Source of the DNA: Ophioderma brevispina | Lineage: Eukaryota; Echinodermata; Ophiuroidea; Amphilepidida; Ophiodermatidae | Assembly: GCA_023653785.1 (NCBI GenBank) | Contig: JAMKCH010084879.1 | Location: 30,540-94,539, forward strand | Length of the DNA stretch: 64,000 bases | Direction of reading: 5' to 3' | Shown: positions 14,548 to 27,520 of the stretch, in pieces | Layout of the letters: every line of letters starts with the position of its first letter | How positions within the stretch are numbered: position 1 is the first letter of the stretch | The notes under the pieces: model-generated | Seen by the model: only the letters and a program-made list of their open reading frames with translations | Database searches by the model: none | Told to the model about the DNA's origin: nothing | Position numbers and translations under genes: made by a program

Positions 14548-14664
14548 GATGGGAGAGGTCGAGGGGCGAACATGATGACGGTTGAGGATCGACCTGCTGT
14601 CCCTGCTCCCCTCCGTCAGCGCTCTTCCCCTCACCGACTGCCAGAAGAGACAGCCCCGTCCTGA
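14548..14664 (+). CDS. Candidate GC-rich terminal exon, unassigned
   Basis: After an ATTTCAG acceptor-like site the frame DGRGRGANMMTVEDRPAVPA continues through PLRQRSSPHR to PEETAPS and a stop, 38 codons in all. The segment is far more GC-rich than its surroundings. It resembles no family I recognise, and the partner exons are unknown. It may equally be a GC-rich repeat fragment. Confidence 0.2.
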   Translation, partial: DGRGRGANMMTVEDRPAVPAPLRQRSSPHRLPEETAPS

Positions 14665-15329
14665 TTTACTCCAATTGCGTGCTAAAGTCCCTCCATTTTC
14701 TCTCGATCACGGTTAGGATATCATAGTTAGAGATTCATCAAGGTCTTACATTTCGCTTTTACAACACCATTGTTGTTATTTATCATTTCTTCAGAATTCT
14801 TTATCTCTGTCACGCAATCTGTTCCTGGTTTCTCTCCTTTATCGGCCGTTCTCACTTTTCGCATTTGCCTGTGTAACTCACTTTCCAGGGGAGGGCGGCC
14901 AAGAAATTCCATTGGTTTAACACATAAAAAGGAAATCTTGACGAAAAATTCTTATTTTTTTTATATGTTGTTAAGGAATATTTTCTCATTCCAAAACCGT
15001 TGGAGTTGAAGAATCAACTCCAGCTGGAAGGGGGTTTATTTCTGAATTATTTTGCATGAATAACGAACGAGAACACGAGGTCGTATGTGGGTCATGTGGA
15101 AAACCCATGACGCGCCCACACAACGCACTCCAAATTAGTTTGGTGGTTTGGCACTCTAGTATTGCTTGTAATTTCATTGACATTTTTGTGATGTGCTATA
15201 ATGAATGAGGCTTGGCCGCCCTCTGCGACTCCCTGTTCACTGTTCCTTCTTTCCTTCGCTCTCCCCCTCTCTTTCCTCTTTCTCTTCATCCCACTTTCTC
15301 TCTTCCTTCTCTATTGTTTAAATTAAATG

Positions 15330-17300
15330 GTTTCTTTCATCCTCCCCGAATCACTTGCACGTCTTCTTCCTCCCATTTCGTTTCGTATACAAACACCCTT
15401 TAAACACGAAAAAAAGAAAACCACAACCCAATTTTCCAAAATGTGTATTTCTCCTCACACGAAAATGGTTCAGACCAGTCTACGCAGGGAGGCCATTTCT
15501 CGCATTGTTCACTTTTTTTGTGCATTTCTTTCCTATATAGCAGTTCCTTTGGGAAACCTCAAATCAAATCTAATCTACAAGGCGAACCACTCTTTTGGTT
15601 CACAATCTTTCACACATCTTTCTTTTCAACGGCCCGACCATATCCGCAGTCAGACCTTCATAATTTTATAACTCACAGAAAAAAGTCATTCTTTTATAGT
15701 TTTTCCTTGTTACAAGTATTATAGTATAGTACGCTAAAAGAGTAGTCCAAAATGGTCATTGAAGAGAAAGATTGACTCGTTTTGATTATACCGAGTTAAA
15801 ATTCTGACATCAGAGGTTGTTGAACGCGATTTACATTCAAAGATTGGCTTAGGTAGATCGGCATTTATTGAACTGCATTATTCAGCCCAACCTAATCTGG
15901 CTTAACACACACTTGCAGTTCTGTTTATCATAGGAGCAACTCGGGCACTTTAACTACATAGTATAATGTATTTTGGTAGAGCTGCAAAATAGGATTACTA
16001 ACTTGATGAAACCTTAAAACATGAGGTTTTTGCCATTGATTGTTTGACATTTCAGCTGACTGATGGCAAACAAGGATCTCCATCACTTTTCTAGTGGACA
16101 TTTCTCCTATAAAATGATAACTTCATTTGCTTTGGAATGGAACTCTACATTTTAACGAATCACGTCTGATTTAAACTCTATTTGAACACTCTAATCGTTT
16201 AAAAAAATCAACTAGTGGACCCCTAGGCCATGCAATTTTGTTATTATTCTCGAGAAACATGCGAAAATTAAAACTTACCACCGTGGCTGCGAAAGGTAAA
16301 AAGGTGGGCATATCTTAATTGATTAAACTAAACTTGAAAAAATGATAAAAAATGGTCGCGCATGCAAATAACCGCCGCCTTCGTATCATTTTTGTTTCTT
16401 AATTTGTGTGTGGTCCAATTTTAGATAGATGATAATTTCGATTGATTGTTTTGTATGACACCACGTGGTGTTCCATTGGTTGAACATCGAAAACTATAAT
16501 GGGAACGTGGAAGTTGGAAACAGGAAAATAAAGTGGTCAAAATTTACTCCGTTTAATATAGTAAAATTATCTGGTCTAAATTACCACAACACGGCAGGCA
16601 TTGACAATAATTAAGACAATATTACTTAAATCAACAGCATGGCATTAATTTGTTTTCGTTAATTCAACTTTGACCGCTTTATTTTTTTCTCTAATTTTAA
16701 GGGATCGTCATTGAATAGTTCCAAGCAGGCATCTCAACACATACATCAATAACAATCGCTGACGAACAACACTGGGAAAAAGGCTATTGTGGTGTGGGAT
16801 AATTGTCAGTGCTGTGTAGGAGGTGAGTCAAAATAAACGTAACTCGGTATCATTTATTTCCATTTTTATAATATATCTTATCAAAGTTTTTGTACAAAAA
16901 ATAATTACTCGTTTTATCAGTCACATACTCATAATACCATATTTATGTAAAACTATGTATATGACTAATATGTATATGACTAAAATGTGACCATAGTAAT
17001 CCTTTATAGATGTTTAATATGTTACACCTTTTTTTGATTGGCAACTTGCATAACATTTGGCAATTTGTAAAGACGCAGAAATATGTAATGGGAAGAAAAG
17101 AAACAAAAGAAAAAAGAAACCTAAATATTGAAGAATGCACAAATGGGTTATGTAGACGAGAAACAAAAAACAAAAAGAAAGGAAAAACAAACAAACAAAG
17201 CAAAACAACACAAACACCCAAAAATAAACAAAGAAGCGTGAATAAGGTTATAGCCATGTAGAAGATGGGTAATGACTTTTCGATTTATCTATATGCTTTT
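15330..17300. repeat. Copy 2 of the ~2 kb duplication, lacking the TIR element
   Basis: This copy is homologous to 1-2400. It holds the uninterrupted TTCCTATATAGCA target where copy 1 carries the 1.17 kb insertion. It has its own extra ~0.67 kb between about 16570 and 17245 that copy 1 lacks. A pyrimidine-rich tract (15230-15325) precedes it. Confidence 0.7.
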
Positions 17301-17870
17301 AATATTTGGTAATATTCTGGCATTATGAAATAGCGAATTCATAGAATAATTTTAGAATAAATTTAATCACTATTTTACGTTACTTGATGGATATTTATTT
17401 TCCTTTAAAATGTTTACGGAAGCTGAGACTACATCACAATAAAGGACGGAATTTCAACCTACTTAAAATGCTAGATCTAAACGCCAGAACACATTTAAAA
17501 AGGTCAAATATTCTTAGGTCTAATTTAGTAGATTTGGTATTTTTTGAATTAAGACACTTTTGCAGTTTTGGGTTACTGCTGCAAGGAGCTTGTAAAAATA
17601 CACAAGGCGCTTTTGTTCAGCTGACGGATACAGATTTTAAAGCTACGCTCGTTATAGCTGATGCACAATTAAGAACCCATAAACTGGTATGCTTAAAAGC
17701 TATTGAAAATGATCCAAAAGGTTTCTTGCTACATAAGAATAACACTATAATCACGAAAATATTGGATAAGGTGGCAGACGGACAGACAGAGAGACGTGTG
17801 CATGTACAATAGTGCGTAATCACAGAGTTAATCGCACGTACCTGGATGCCAGAAATCTAAAATTAGAGGT
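17301..17870 (+). other. Open frame of 142 codons, probably not a gene
   Basis: The frame at 17384-17812 is one of the longest in the region. It has no recognised domain, signal peptide or splice context, and ends in a GACGGACAGACAGAGAGA-type simple stretch. I cannot support a function. Confidence 0.15.
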
Positions 17871-17879
17871 TAATGGCTG

Positions 17880-18045
17880 AATATTTTTAGCTTCGAGTGC
17901 ATTGGCCAAAAATCAATGCACGCGCCCTCAGTTTGACGACGAATAATGCCACAAGCCCCGCAGGGGGGCGTGCCATTATGAGTCTGGTCAAACTGACGCA
18001 AGTGCATTGATTTTTGCCATTGCACGAGAAACTAAAAATATACAG
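17880..18045. repeat. Foldback repeat (MITE-like)
   Basis: The arms are about 17883-17936 and 17988-18042. GTGCATTG.....AATCAATGCAC and CAGTTTGAC on the left are mirrored by GTCAAACTG and AGTGCATTGATTTTTG on the right, and the tips TATTTTTAG / CTAAAAATA also pair. Confidence 0.7.
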
Positions 18046-18916
18046 ACATTAACCTAATTCATAAACAATAGACAGTTTTACAAGAAAAATCTGAATATGT
18101 CATGAAATCCAATGCAGTAATGTTTCTAACGAAAAGATGCACATACCCGCTCATAAAATGAATCAATCCAACGTCGCGCGTAAACGTTCTAGGCACTCCG
18201 CGTACTCTTATTAACATACGCACCATGCAATGACAAATATCAATGCATGGTTTTTGTCCAATCATATTTCCTCTCTCATAATAAATGTTTATGAATGCAA
18301 CATAAAACGATGAACAAGTGAAAAACAAGGCATGCCAGGTACGTTGAATATTTGAAAGTGGGAGGGATGTAAGACAATACAATAGTCCATCCATTGACGG
18401 AGAAGAGTATACACTATTTCAACATTGCAGAATTGTGTACAAGTATGCAAGCAGGTGTCTGGGTTTAGCCTTTTTTGCTTCTTTCTGTAATTGGTTTTAA
18501 ACCGGTTACATAGATTTTGACTCATAATATTTGTAATTCCTTGAAAAGATCCATTTTTTTTCACCTGGAGGCCAGTTTGCCAAGGATTTTGAAATGAATA
18601 CATCGGAGTTGGAGACATTCTACATAAAATGAGCGCCCTCATACTCAGTAGCTGCAATCCTGAATATTAAGACGGTCAACAATCTTGTATCTTTATGAAA
18701 TAGTTGTTGAATTTGAAGGACACTCAAAATACTATTTACCTGTTTGAAAAATGTTTGAAATTGCTGCAACCGATTTTCGAAGAATTCAAGGACGGCCTCG
18801 TCTAACTTCCAGTCTCATGCGTCCATGTTATTAATAACAATGATCGTGATAATTTCAGTAATAAAATGAACGAAACATTTTCAAGGAATTACAGATACAA
18901 ACAGTATCATAGCGAC

Positions 18917-19150
18917 TCATGATCTCATGTAGTAAATCCAATAGCCAACGTTGAACATCATAAAACAGAGGGGATAACCCATCCTGGCACATGCATCTAG
19001 TTTTGTGGCTGTCCATATTGGCGTCTTCACTGTTGGAACTGGGCCTGCGGTGTTATCATCTGGTGGCAATTGACGGAAACCTTTACTTATGTCATTGGGT
19101 ACGCACGCTTCTACGTCTTCAAGTTTCTTCAGTTTGGCTTTTGCTCGATT
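18917..19150 (-). CDS. Channel gene last exon, cytoplasmic loop and TM4 with stop codon
   Basis: This 234 bp exon (77 codons plus TGA) follows a TATCTTCTTAG acceptor. It begins NRAKAKLKKLEDVEACVPND, a basic juxtamembrane stretch, passes through a Pro-rich linker and ends KLDACARMGYPLCFMMFN followed by VGYWIYYMRS. The last 28 residues are a typical TM4 (R..YPL.F..FN..YWIYY) at the extreme C terminus. It joins exon 8 directly in phase 0 across a 9.6 kb intron, giving a cytoplasmic loop of only about 50 residues, short for this family; an extra exon may have been missed. No AATAAA signal was noticed on this strand within about 400 bp downstream. Confidence 0.9.
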   Translation of the reverse strand, partial: NRAKAKLKKLEDVEACVPNDISKGFRQLPPDDNTAGPVPTVKTPIWTATKLDACARMGYPLCFMMFNVGYWIYYMRS

Positions 19151-19782
19151 CTAAGAAGATATGCATATGTATAATAATAAAGAAATAATTTAAAACAATC
19201 ATGCTTAAACTTTCTTAAACCGTCTTAAAATGTTTGTTCTTTCACCATAACATCATATAATGTGGATAATGATTTCTTTTAGCCGAAACTCATTTCACTC
19301 TGAATTCCAATGACCTTTTGTGCAATTTGTGATCTTATGAACTTCCTAAAAAGGTCTATCCGAAATTGTAATTGATTTTGTTGTTTTACGGACAGAAAAC
19401 GTTAGGAATCGAATCTGCCTGTTAGATTTGGCATGTTATACTTAGCCGATTTTATTTAGTTCAATGGGAAGTTGCGACTCAATTAATCACAAAATGCCCC
19501 TTTAATTCAAAGACGTAATCTCTCGTGACTCAAAAGTGGACTTCTGCTCTTTGAAAGTGCGCAGTGGCCCACAATTTATTGTCTTCTTTATTCTTCTGTT
19601 TCAGACTAGAATGAAATACCAACTGTACTTAATATCAAAATTTCGAATTAAAATTACAATTATTTTATCAATATCAGAATCGTTTTCTTCCAGAAGGTCA
19701 TTGCAGTGTTTGGAGTAACAGAGAGAATTGGAAAAGGTAAACATTGTTGAGACGCTAGAGAATTCCAGGATGACAATACACG

Positions 19783-20520
19783 CTGCAACTGTCAGAATCA
19801 AACAGGTGTTTTATTGTACTCCAGGAATTTCTGTTGAAGAACAGGTGGAGCTATTGTCAAATATGGATATATGACGTACTTTTGAATACCCTCTATAGCC
19901 GTTTCCGAGGGCAAGTAGTCACAGCATATTTAAGACTTTGTACTATAACCAGGCCTGTGAAACTCCTATATTTAGCACGTACAAAACTAGAGAACTGCTG
20001 TTATAGCGCCCCCGCGCAGTATGAGGATAGCATGGAAAAAAAAAAAAAAAAAAAACACCTGGCCACCTCTAACACATACATTAATTTGTATCACTACCGA
20101 TTAGTGTATATGCAAAGCGGCACCCACAGTATGTGGAAGAAGCGGAGGCAGCCATTGCTTTCTATTGTTGGTACTCTATGTTTTCTTTGTGGTCGGCAAA
20201 ACATGCGAGACGGTGTATTTCTAAAGATTACGTAACGTTTTGCCTCTCTATCTATATAGAACCTCTTTGGCTGCAACTGTCAGAATCAAACAGGTGTTTT
20301 ATTGTACTCTGTATTTCTGTTGAAGAACAGGTGGAACCATTGTCAAATATGGATATATGACGTACTTTTGAATACCCTCTATAGCCGTTTCTGAGGGCAA
20401 GTAGTCACAGCATATTTAAGACTTTGTACTATATCCAGGCCTGTGAAACTCCTATATTTAGCACGTACAAAACTAGAGAACTGCTGTTATAGCGCCCCGC
20501 GCAGTATGAGGATAGCATGG
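19783..20520. repeat. Two ~250 bp direct repeats separated by ~235 bp
   Basis: Copy 1 at 19783-20035 and copy 2 at 20271-20520 are over 95% identical by eye; both contain GCTGCAACTGTCAGAATC and end CAGTATGAGGATAGCATGG. The spacer begins with an A17 run. A further short repeat (ATGGTTATGATAATGACTTAGG) follows copy 2 at 20518 and recurs at 20939. Confidence 0.8.
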
Positions 20521-20939
20521 TTATGATAATGACTTAGGTAGACTATAGTGAAAGTCCTACAGGATTGCTCTTGATTGCAACACATACGGAAAGTTATATC
20601 AAAAAAATCGCGATTTCATCATCTTAAAAACAGAAAAATGAAAAGAATAAACAATACTTATCAGAAAAACATAGCTTACTATCTTAGATTTAGATTTTAT
20701 CTTCTATAGTAGCGTCATTAAACATGTAAATGTTACAATTTGGACCACTCTTATCGAGCCCTCATCAAGTCCACTACAAATTTAACACTGCCCTCAACAT
20801 TGAGGGACAGTCGGACCGAGGCCTCACCCAGACAGGGTGAGTTTCCTCTCCCATTATTATAGACTCCCTGCTATAACCAAACCTCAAGGTTTCTGCTAGA
20901 TGGTACATTTTACCCATGTTAATAGTTGTACCTGCAAGC

Positions 20940-23900
20940 ATGGTTATGATAATGACTTAGGTAGACTATAGTCTACCTAACTTGGTTATTAAAGATTTCC
21001 ACCAATCACATGCTAGTTTATATAAACTTATTGGCGATATTTTATCAAGTTGTTCAAGTTTTAATCAAACCTTTAAATGCTGAGGAAACAATTAGCCAAC
21101 TGAAATACAAAAGATGAAACAGATTTTTATACATTGCCGCTATTATTCTTTTGTTTCAGCCTAATGATAATTTTAGCCATTTAGCTCACTTTTGAATTCA
21201 GTAATACTGAAAACGAATTAATTCAATCTGAAAACCCGTTAAACAATCTTACCTGGTTCCATTCACTTTGTGTTGGAATGTTAATAAGAGATATGCATTG
21301 AATAAAGTGGTTGAGCACATTTTGAATATAACAATAAAACCACCACCTAATGTTGCAAATTTAATTGGCTTGTCGAGAGTGTCCCAAGTTCTCTCGAGAA
21401 CGCCCTTCGGGGAAACACATTTTGTTACTTCCCAAGAAAGGCCTACGTGTGAAAGAGAAATCGATAGATATAAAAGCAAAAAAAAGATTAGGATTAGCAA
21501 AGGTAGATAATATAAAGAAGACAAGTCACAAAGAAATAACGCAGAGAAATTGAATAAGTTGATTTGTATCAACCAGAAAACAGAAAAAACAACAAAAAAC
21601 AAACACAATTGAAACAAACGAAATATAAAACAAAACACCAAAACGATCCAAAAATATGCTTATTGGAAAAAATGTTATTGAATGAGAAATTCTGAAACTA
21701 TTCACAAATGTAAAAAAAGAAATCTTGTCTGGCTTTGTCGAATGTTCAGGAGAACACAACACAATTGGAATGTGAAGAAAGACGTATTGGTACGTGAGCA
21801 ATTCCAGCAGGTTTGTGCCTTGAATAATATGACTGTAGGCAAAGTGATCCAGATTCACCCTTTCGCAATCGATGGATCTGAATTCCAGACAGCACGTTTT
21901 ACAAAGGCATTTAAATTTTGTCGAGGAGATGGCAAATTGGCTTTTTTCAGATTGATAAAGCTAGAATGTATTCCAGTACATGCTCGTGAGACCACATTTG
22001 TATGTGCTGATAGCCTAGGTTAAGATATCCGGAATTGAAAAGCCTAATAGCTTTCAATTGTTTTGCTTAACTGCTAAAAGATGCAGGATTTCTGAAAGTA
22101 CTTAGCATATAAATGTTATTCGTAACCTGGGTTTTAGTATGGTCCAATCAGATGTAAGCTCTAGAATATAGTATTGATGTTGTATAATTGATATTTAAAA
22201 AAAACGACGTTTGCGCGAAAAAAATTACGCACATTAATGACCTCTGCGTGCTTAATTTACTAAATTTAATCTGGTATCACTTTTAGTTCCCGATCAAAAT
22301 AAGTTATATTCTGACACAAGATTAAAAAAATAGAGATATTTAGAAAAAAAAAATACAAACGTATTGGAAAAAAATGTTCGTATGCTTAGCATATTTTGCA
22401 GCCTGCAAGAAATCATTGTCTATCTTTTGAACAAATTATGATTCAAGGAACGTTTGAAGATATGGCAAACAAAAACAATATACTGCAATTGGTAGACAAA
22501 CACGCGTGCAAAATATCCGTACAATGTAGACAGTGCACGTCCTTTGTTTGATTATAATTTCTTGTTCGAGGGTATCAACTGGTTAAGATTTTAAGATGAA
22601 AGTGTAATTAGTTCATATGAAAAGGTTTTGAAAATGCTTTCCTTAAGGGGAAAGAGAGAGAGAGAGAACCTATATTCCTTTTAGTTCAACACACTAGCAC
22701 ACACTGGCATTAGACAATCCTGACGTCAGCGGAAGAGCCAGTTTACGTTTTTCACCCTCCACCACAATATTTGTCACCCTCCACCACAATATTTGTCACT
22801 ATTCGTAAATAGAACCAATTGAGTAAAAGCAAATATAAGTGACCCAGATGCAGACTTTAAGATCCTGTGTATTAAGTGTTTTCGGTAAGCTGAGTGTATC
22901 TTGCTGTGAAGTTCTTTGCCACGTGTTGTCGCTGCGATTAGTCCAAGATCAATAGAAAAAAAACACCCGGAAATAATATAAGCCATAGCTGTATTTTTTC
23001 CCGGATAGTTTCCTAATTTTGTGCGAAGCAACATTCAAAAGTCCCCAAGTTTGCTCTTTGTGCTAATTGAGGATAAGAGGGCAAAGTTTGTACAGGGGTA
23101 CAAATTTTAAAATGCTTTATTCGTTTTCAAATGTATACAATTGTTTATGTCATGTCATAAGGATTAAAAATACATGGTTTGCCCTATCTACGATTTATAG
23201 TTAATTAACTATATAGAAATAACGGTTCATGGTCATACTGGGGGTAAAGCCTAAGGTTCAGAATGCTCCGATTCTTTTCAAAAGAGTGTCCATTTGTTCG
23301 TCTCGTTACGTATAAACTGAAAATACATATTTAAACAGTTGAAATAATTCCCTTGCATAGTTATAGGGCTCATTATGACAAATTACTACAGGGTCTATGG
23401 AATATCACAAGCCACTGATCTATATAGAAGGTCATTATTAAACAGATGTAGATGGAGTGAATAATTGTTTTCGCTATAATATGACCTACAACATGTACAA
23501 GTAATTTCGAACTAATGGTTTGATTAAAATCGAACTGTTTTGGAAGGTTTTCCCCACGATGACCTTGAACATATGATGGCCTGTACTCCCAAAACTTCAG
23601 CGTCCATGATTTAGCTCAATTGAATCATTTTAAAATTATACTACCCCTCTATAAGCCTTACCCCCTTATTCCTTAAGGGGGAAACATGGGGACTTTTAAT
23701 ATGTTGCTCCTCACAACATTGAAAAACTATCCTGAAAAAAAAAATCATCTATGGCTTATTTATTTACGCTTTCTGGCTACACGGATCCTAAAGTTCCTCG
23801 ACTAGATGATAGTATGCTTACGTAAGACGCGACCTGACATTTTATTCAGTCTATGACGCATATGTAATATCGACAAAATGACTCAATGACTAGTTATATT

Positions 23901-24067
23901 TCGTTGCATTATCGTACGGCGTGTGTCATGCTCCACTGGGCACCCACTGTGTTGCAAAACAAAGATTGCATATTCTTATTCAGTGGGCGTGGTTTATCAT
24001 GTTAACAAGAAATTTGATTGGATTAGGTCAAAGCTCCGCCCATCCATTACTAGGTAAGAGATGGATA
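20940..24067. other. Intergenic-looking sequence; nothing assigned
   Basis: The sequence lies in the last intron of the channel gene. Frames at 21268-21553 and 21682-22023 show no known domain. A small direct duplication of a ~22 bp CACCCTCCACCACAATATTTG unit lies at 22755-22798, and a GA run at 22656-22667. Confidence 0.4.
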
Positions 24068-25548
24068 GTGCGTGCAGCAATTACGCGGTGTAGTCGAATA
24101 TATCACTCGCTCAAACGGCGCGTTTATATTGCGCCGTGCATTTCGCGTTGGTACGCAAATGCAATTTACGCAGCGTGACGATCACCGCGCGTTGACTTTG
24201 GTTCCTTGGATTGAAACATTTGTTTTAAAGAGGGGTGGAATTATTTAAATGAATAAAAAAGAATGATGTTAGAATATTTTGGACAAGTAAATTATGTCGA
24301 TAGAAAGCAAAAATTATACATTTCTAAATAAGAATGAGAATAAAAGATGAATTTTTTTGTTTTGGCCATCTTAGATGGTGTCATAATGGATGGGCATCCA
24401 ATATTTTATCGTGGTGGATACCGGCGGCGCCGGCATCCACCACTCAAAATATTGGATGCCCATCCATTATGACACCATCTAAGATGGCCAAAACTAAAAA
24501 TCTCATCTTTTATTCTCTAAATATAGGTAGATTGCATGTCATTAATGTAAAATATGTAATGCCTATGATGTCATTTGTGTGTGATCCAATTGGACAGTAC
24601 TAAGCTATGTTTATGCATGATGCATTGATGCTGCTGTAGTATATAGCTATTTTTAGATATTAGGGGAATCTAGCTGTGAGATCATATAAACAGTAAGCAG
24701 TGATGTGGCCACAGAAGATTGTCAGTAGTTAAAGCCACTCTCAACGAATTCTTTAAAATGCAAACAAAATTGCGCCCCCTGTTTTCATCAAAAGTCCATT
24801 TTTGTGCACTGTTGTATTGGAAGTGGTTGTAATAAAGACCTCTGTAAGTGACTAAGCTTAACACGCCGTATTTGTGAAGAAATGACGATTTTTATACATT
24901 TGTTTACTAATAACAGTCGGGATCCGACTTTTATTAATAAACAAAATAGTCGTAAATGACATCTTCAAGAACCGCTTTAAAATGCTTTAGTGTCTGTTTT
25001 CCACAAAGAACAGTAATATAAGGTGTTGATATGACCTAACACTAGCAATTTAGACACAAAATGGGCATTTTGAGTTTTAAAAAAAATGACTGATAGTGGC
25101 TTGCCAGAAATAAAATATATAAGGATATACTGCAAGTTCAAAACTTTGCCAGTAGAATTGATCTACTGTGATGATAGATCGGTGTACAGTTAGTTTACCA
25201 GGATAAATTCATATTTTAGCTAACACAGAAGCTGAAAAAGGAAAGGTGACATTTGGTAGCAACACTTGGATTATTGTACTGCGGAATATCGGTATCGTCG
25301 AGGGACATATAGAACCCCGTCGTTTTGTACTGATGGACAAATGATCTTCAGGACTACGCCGAAAAAGGAACTTAATTTCTGAAGAAGATTCCCACGGAAT
25401 TAAAGTGTGGAATATTGACGCTGTATGTTGTTACCTTAGGCGTTCACGCCTAAGGTTTTGAGTTCTGTCTGTTTCTTTTTTTTTTCTTCTTTTTTTTCTT
25501 TCTTCTTCTTCTTCTTCTTCTTCTTCTTCAAAAAAAAAAAAAAAAAAA
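24068..25548. repeat. Tandem duplication, copy A, with a palindromic core
   Basis: It matches copy B (25549-26791) almost throughout. Copy A alone carries 24252-24426, the left arm of a palindrome centred on GGCGGCGCC near 24427; arms of ~95 bp read TTGGCCATCTTAGATGG and its complement. Near the end lies the perfect hairpin ACCTTAGGCG TTCA CGCCTAAGGT, then a CTT-rich tract and an A20 run. Confidence 0.85.
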
Positions 25549-26791
25549 AGCAGCAATTACGCGGTGTAGTCGAATATATCACTCGCGCAAACGGCGCGTT
25601 TATACTGCGCCGTGCATTTCGCGTTGGTACGCAAATGCAATTTACGCAGCGTGACGATCACCGCGCGTTGACTTTGGTTCCTTGGATTGAAACATTTGTT
25701 TTCAAGAGGGGTGGAATTATTTAAATGAAGGCGCCGGCATCCACCACTCAAAATATTGGATGCCCATCCATTATGACACCATCTAAGATGGCCAAAACAA
25801 AAAAAATCTCATCTTTTATTCTCTAAATATAGGTAGATTGCATGTCATTAATGTAAAATATGTAATGCCTATGATGTCATTTGTGTGTGATCCAATTGGA
25901 CAGTACTAAGCTATGTTTATGCATGATGCATTGATGCTGCTGTAGTATATACCTATTTTTAGATATTAGGGGAATCTAGCTGTGAGATCATATAAACAGT
26001 AAGCAGTGATGTTGCCACAAAAGATTGTCAGTAGTTAAAGCCACTCTCAACGAATTCTTTAAAATGTAAACAAATTGCGCCCCCTGTTTTTCATCAAAAG
26101 TCCATTTTTGTGCACTGTTGTATTGGAAGTGGTTGTAATAAAGACCTCTGTGACTAAGCTTAACACGCCGTATTTGTGAAGAAATGACGATTTTTATACA
26201 TTTGTTTACTAATAACAGTCGGGATCCGACTTTTATTAATAAACAAAATAGTCGTAAATGACATCTTCAAGAACCGCTTTAAAATGCTTTAGTGTCTGTT
26301 TTCCACAAAGAACAGCAATTAGGTGTTGATATGACCTAACACTAGCAATTTAGACACAAAATGGGCATTTTGAGTTCAAGGATATACTGCAAGTTCAAAA
26401 CTTTGCCAGTAGAATTGATCTACTGTGATGATAGATCGGTGTACAGTTTACCAGGATAAATTCATATTTTAGCTAACACAGAAGCTGAAAAAGGAAAGGT
26501 GACATTTGGTAGCAACACTTGGATTATTGTACTGCGGAATATTGGTATCGTCGAGGGATATATAGAATCCCGTCGTTTTGTACTGATGGACAAAATGATC
26601 TTCAGGACTACGCCGAAAAAGGAACTTAATTTCTGAAGAAGATTCCCACGGATTTAAAGCGTGGAATATTGACGCTGCATGTTGTTACCTTAGGCGTTCA
26701 CGCCTAAGGTTTTGAGTTCTGTCTGTTTCTTCTTTTTTTTTCTTTTTTCTTCTTCTTTTTTTTTCTTTCTTCTTCTTCTTCTTCTTCTTTT
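25549..26791. repeat. Tandem duplication, copy B
   Basis: The start (GCAGCAATTACGCGGTG), the right palindrome arm, and the hairpin and CTT tract at the end are the same as in copy A. The left palindrome arm is missing, so the copies differ by an arm deletion or gain. Confidence 0.85.
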
Positions 26792-26799
26792 CCAACACT

Positions 26800-27520
26800 T
26801 TTCAAAATGCTTCTTCTCTCACATGCTTCACCCAATTGCAACTAGATTCTGTCACAAGAACCCCTGACCCAACCCTCATATAGGGTGTTCACAGTTTGAC
26901 CATAGGGGTCACGTAGGGTCAATAGCGGTTATTGTCACGCTAACACCATTTTTCCTTCTTCTCCCATGGGCTATCGATGTCGTTCGGTCACAGTGATTGC
27001 CAGGTGCCTGGCCATATGGGATGTGAACAGATTTTGAATCCAAGGTCATTTAGCGGTCAAAAAGGGGCAGTCTCTCTAACCCCTCTTAATATTTAAAAAT
27101 GCTACTGGTATTACACAGTTGGCTTGATCTTAACCAAACTTTGTCAGATTAACCCTTGACCCAAGTGTCATACGATGTGTTCACGTATTGGGGTCAAATG
27201 TCATGCAGGGGTCATTACAGGTCAGTCGCTCTTACCCTCCTTTTTGCTTTTCCTGCCACCAATCAATTCCTATAATCACTAGACTTGGGCAGAAGAACCA
27301 CTGACTCAAGGCCCATATGGGGCATACACTATTGGGTCAAAGGTCACACAGAGTCATTACAGGTCCAAGTCCCTCTACCATCCTTTTTGCTGTTCGTCTC
27401 TGCCACAAATCAATTGCGATAATCACTACTTGGTCAGAACAAGCACTGACCCAAGCCATACTGAGAGTGTCACACACTTTGGGTCACAGGTCATGCGGGC
27501 CCAACGCCGAACGCCTAAGG
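26800..27520. repeat. Degenerate ~150 bp tandem repeat with GGGTCAAAGGTCA motifs
   Basis: Units recognisable near 26880, 27150, 27290 and 27440 share CACTGACCCAAG-type, GGGTCA.AGGTCA and CATCCTTTTTGCT blocks. The block ends at CGAACGCCTAAGGTT, which repeats half of the hairpin that closes the preceding duplications, suggesting one composite repeat. Confidence 0.6.

Noticed and set aside
17384..17812. 142-codon plus-strand frame
   Set aside because: No domain, AT-biased residues, ends in simple repeat; likely chance.
18059..18394. Possible TM4-like segment (FFTCSSFYVAFINIYYE) on the minus strand
   Set aside because: The true TM4 with stop codon was found at 18917-19150 with a proper acceptor and better motif match.
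24068..27520. Helitron, because of the hairpin near the repeat ends
   Set aside because: No CTRR terminus after the hairpin and no TC start or A/T host junction could be shown.
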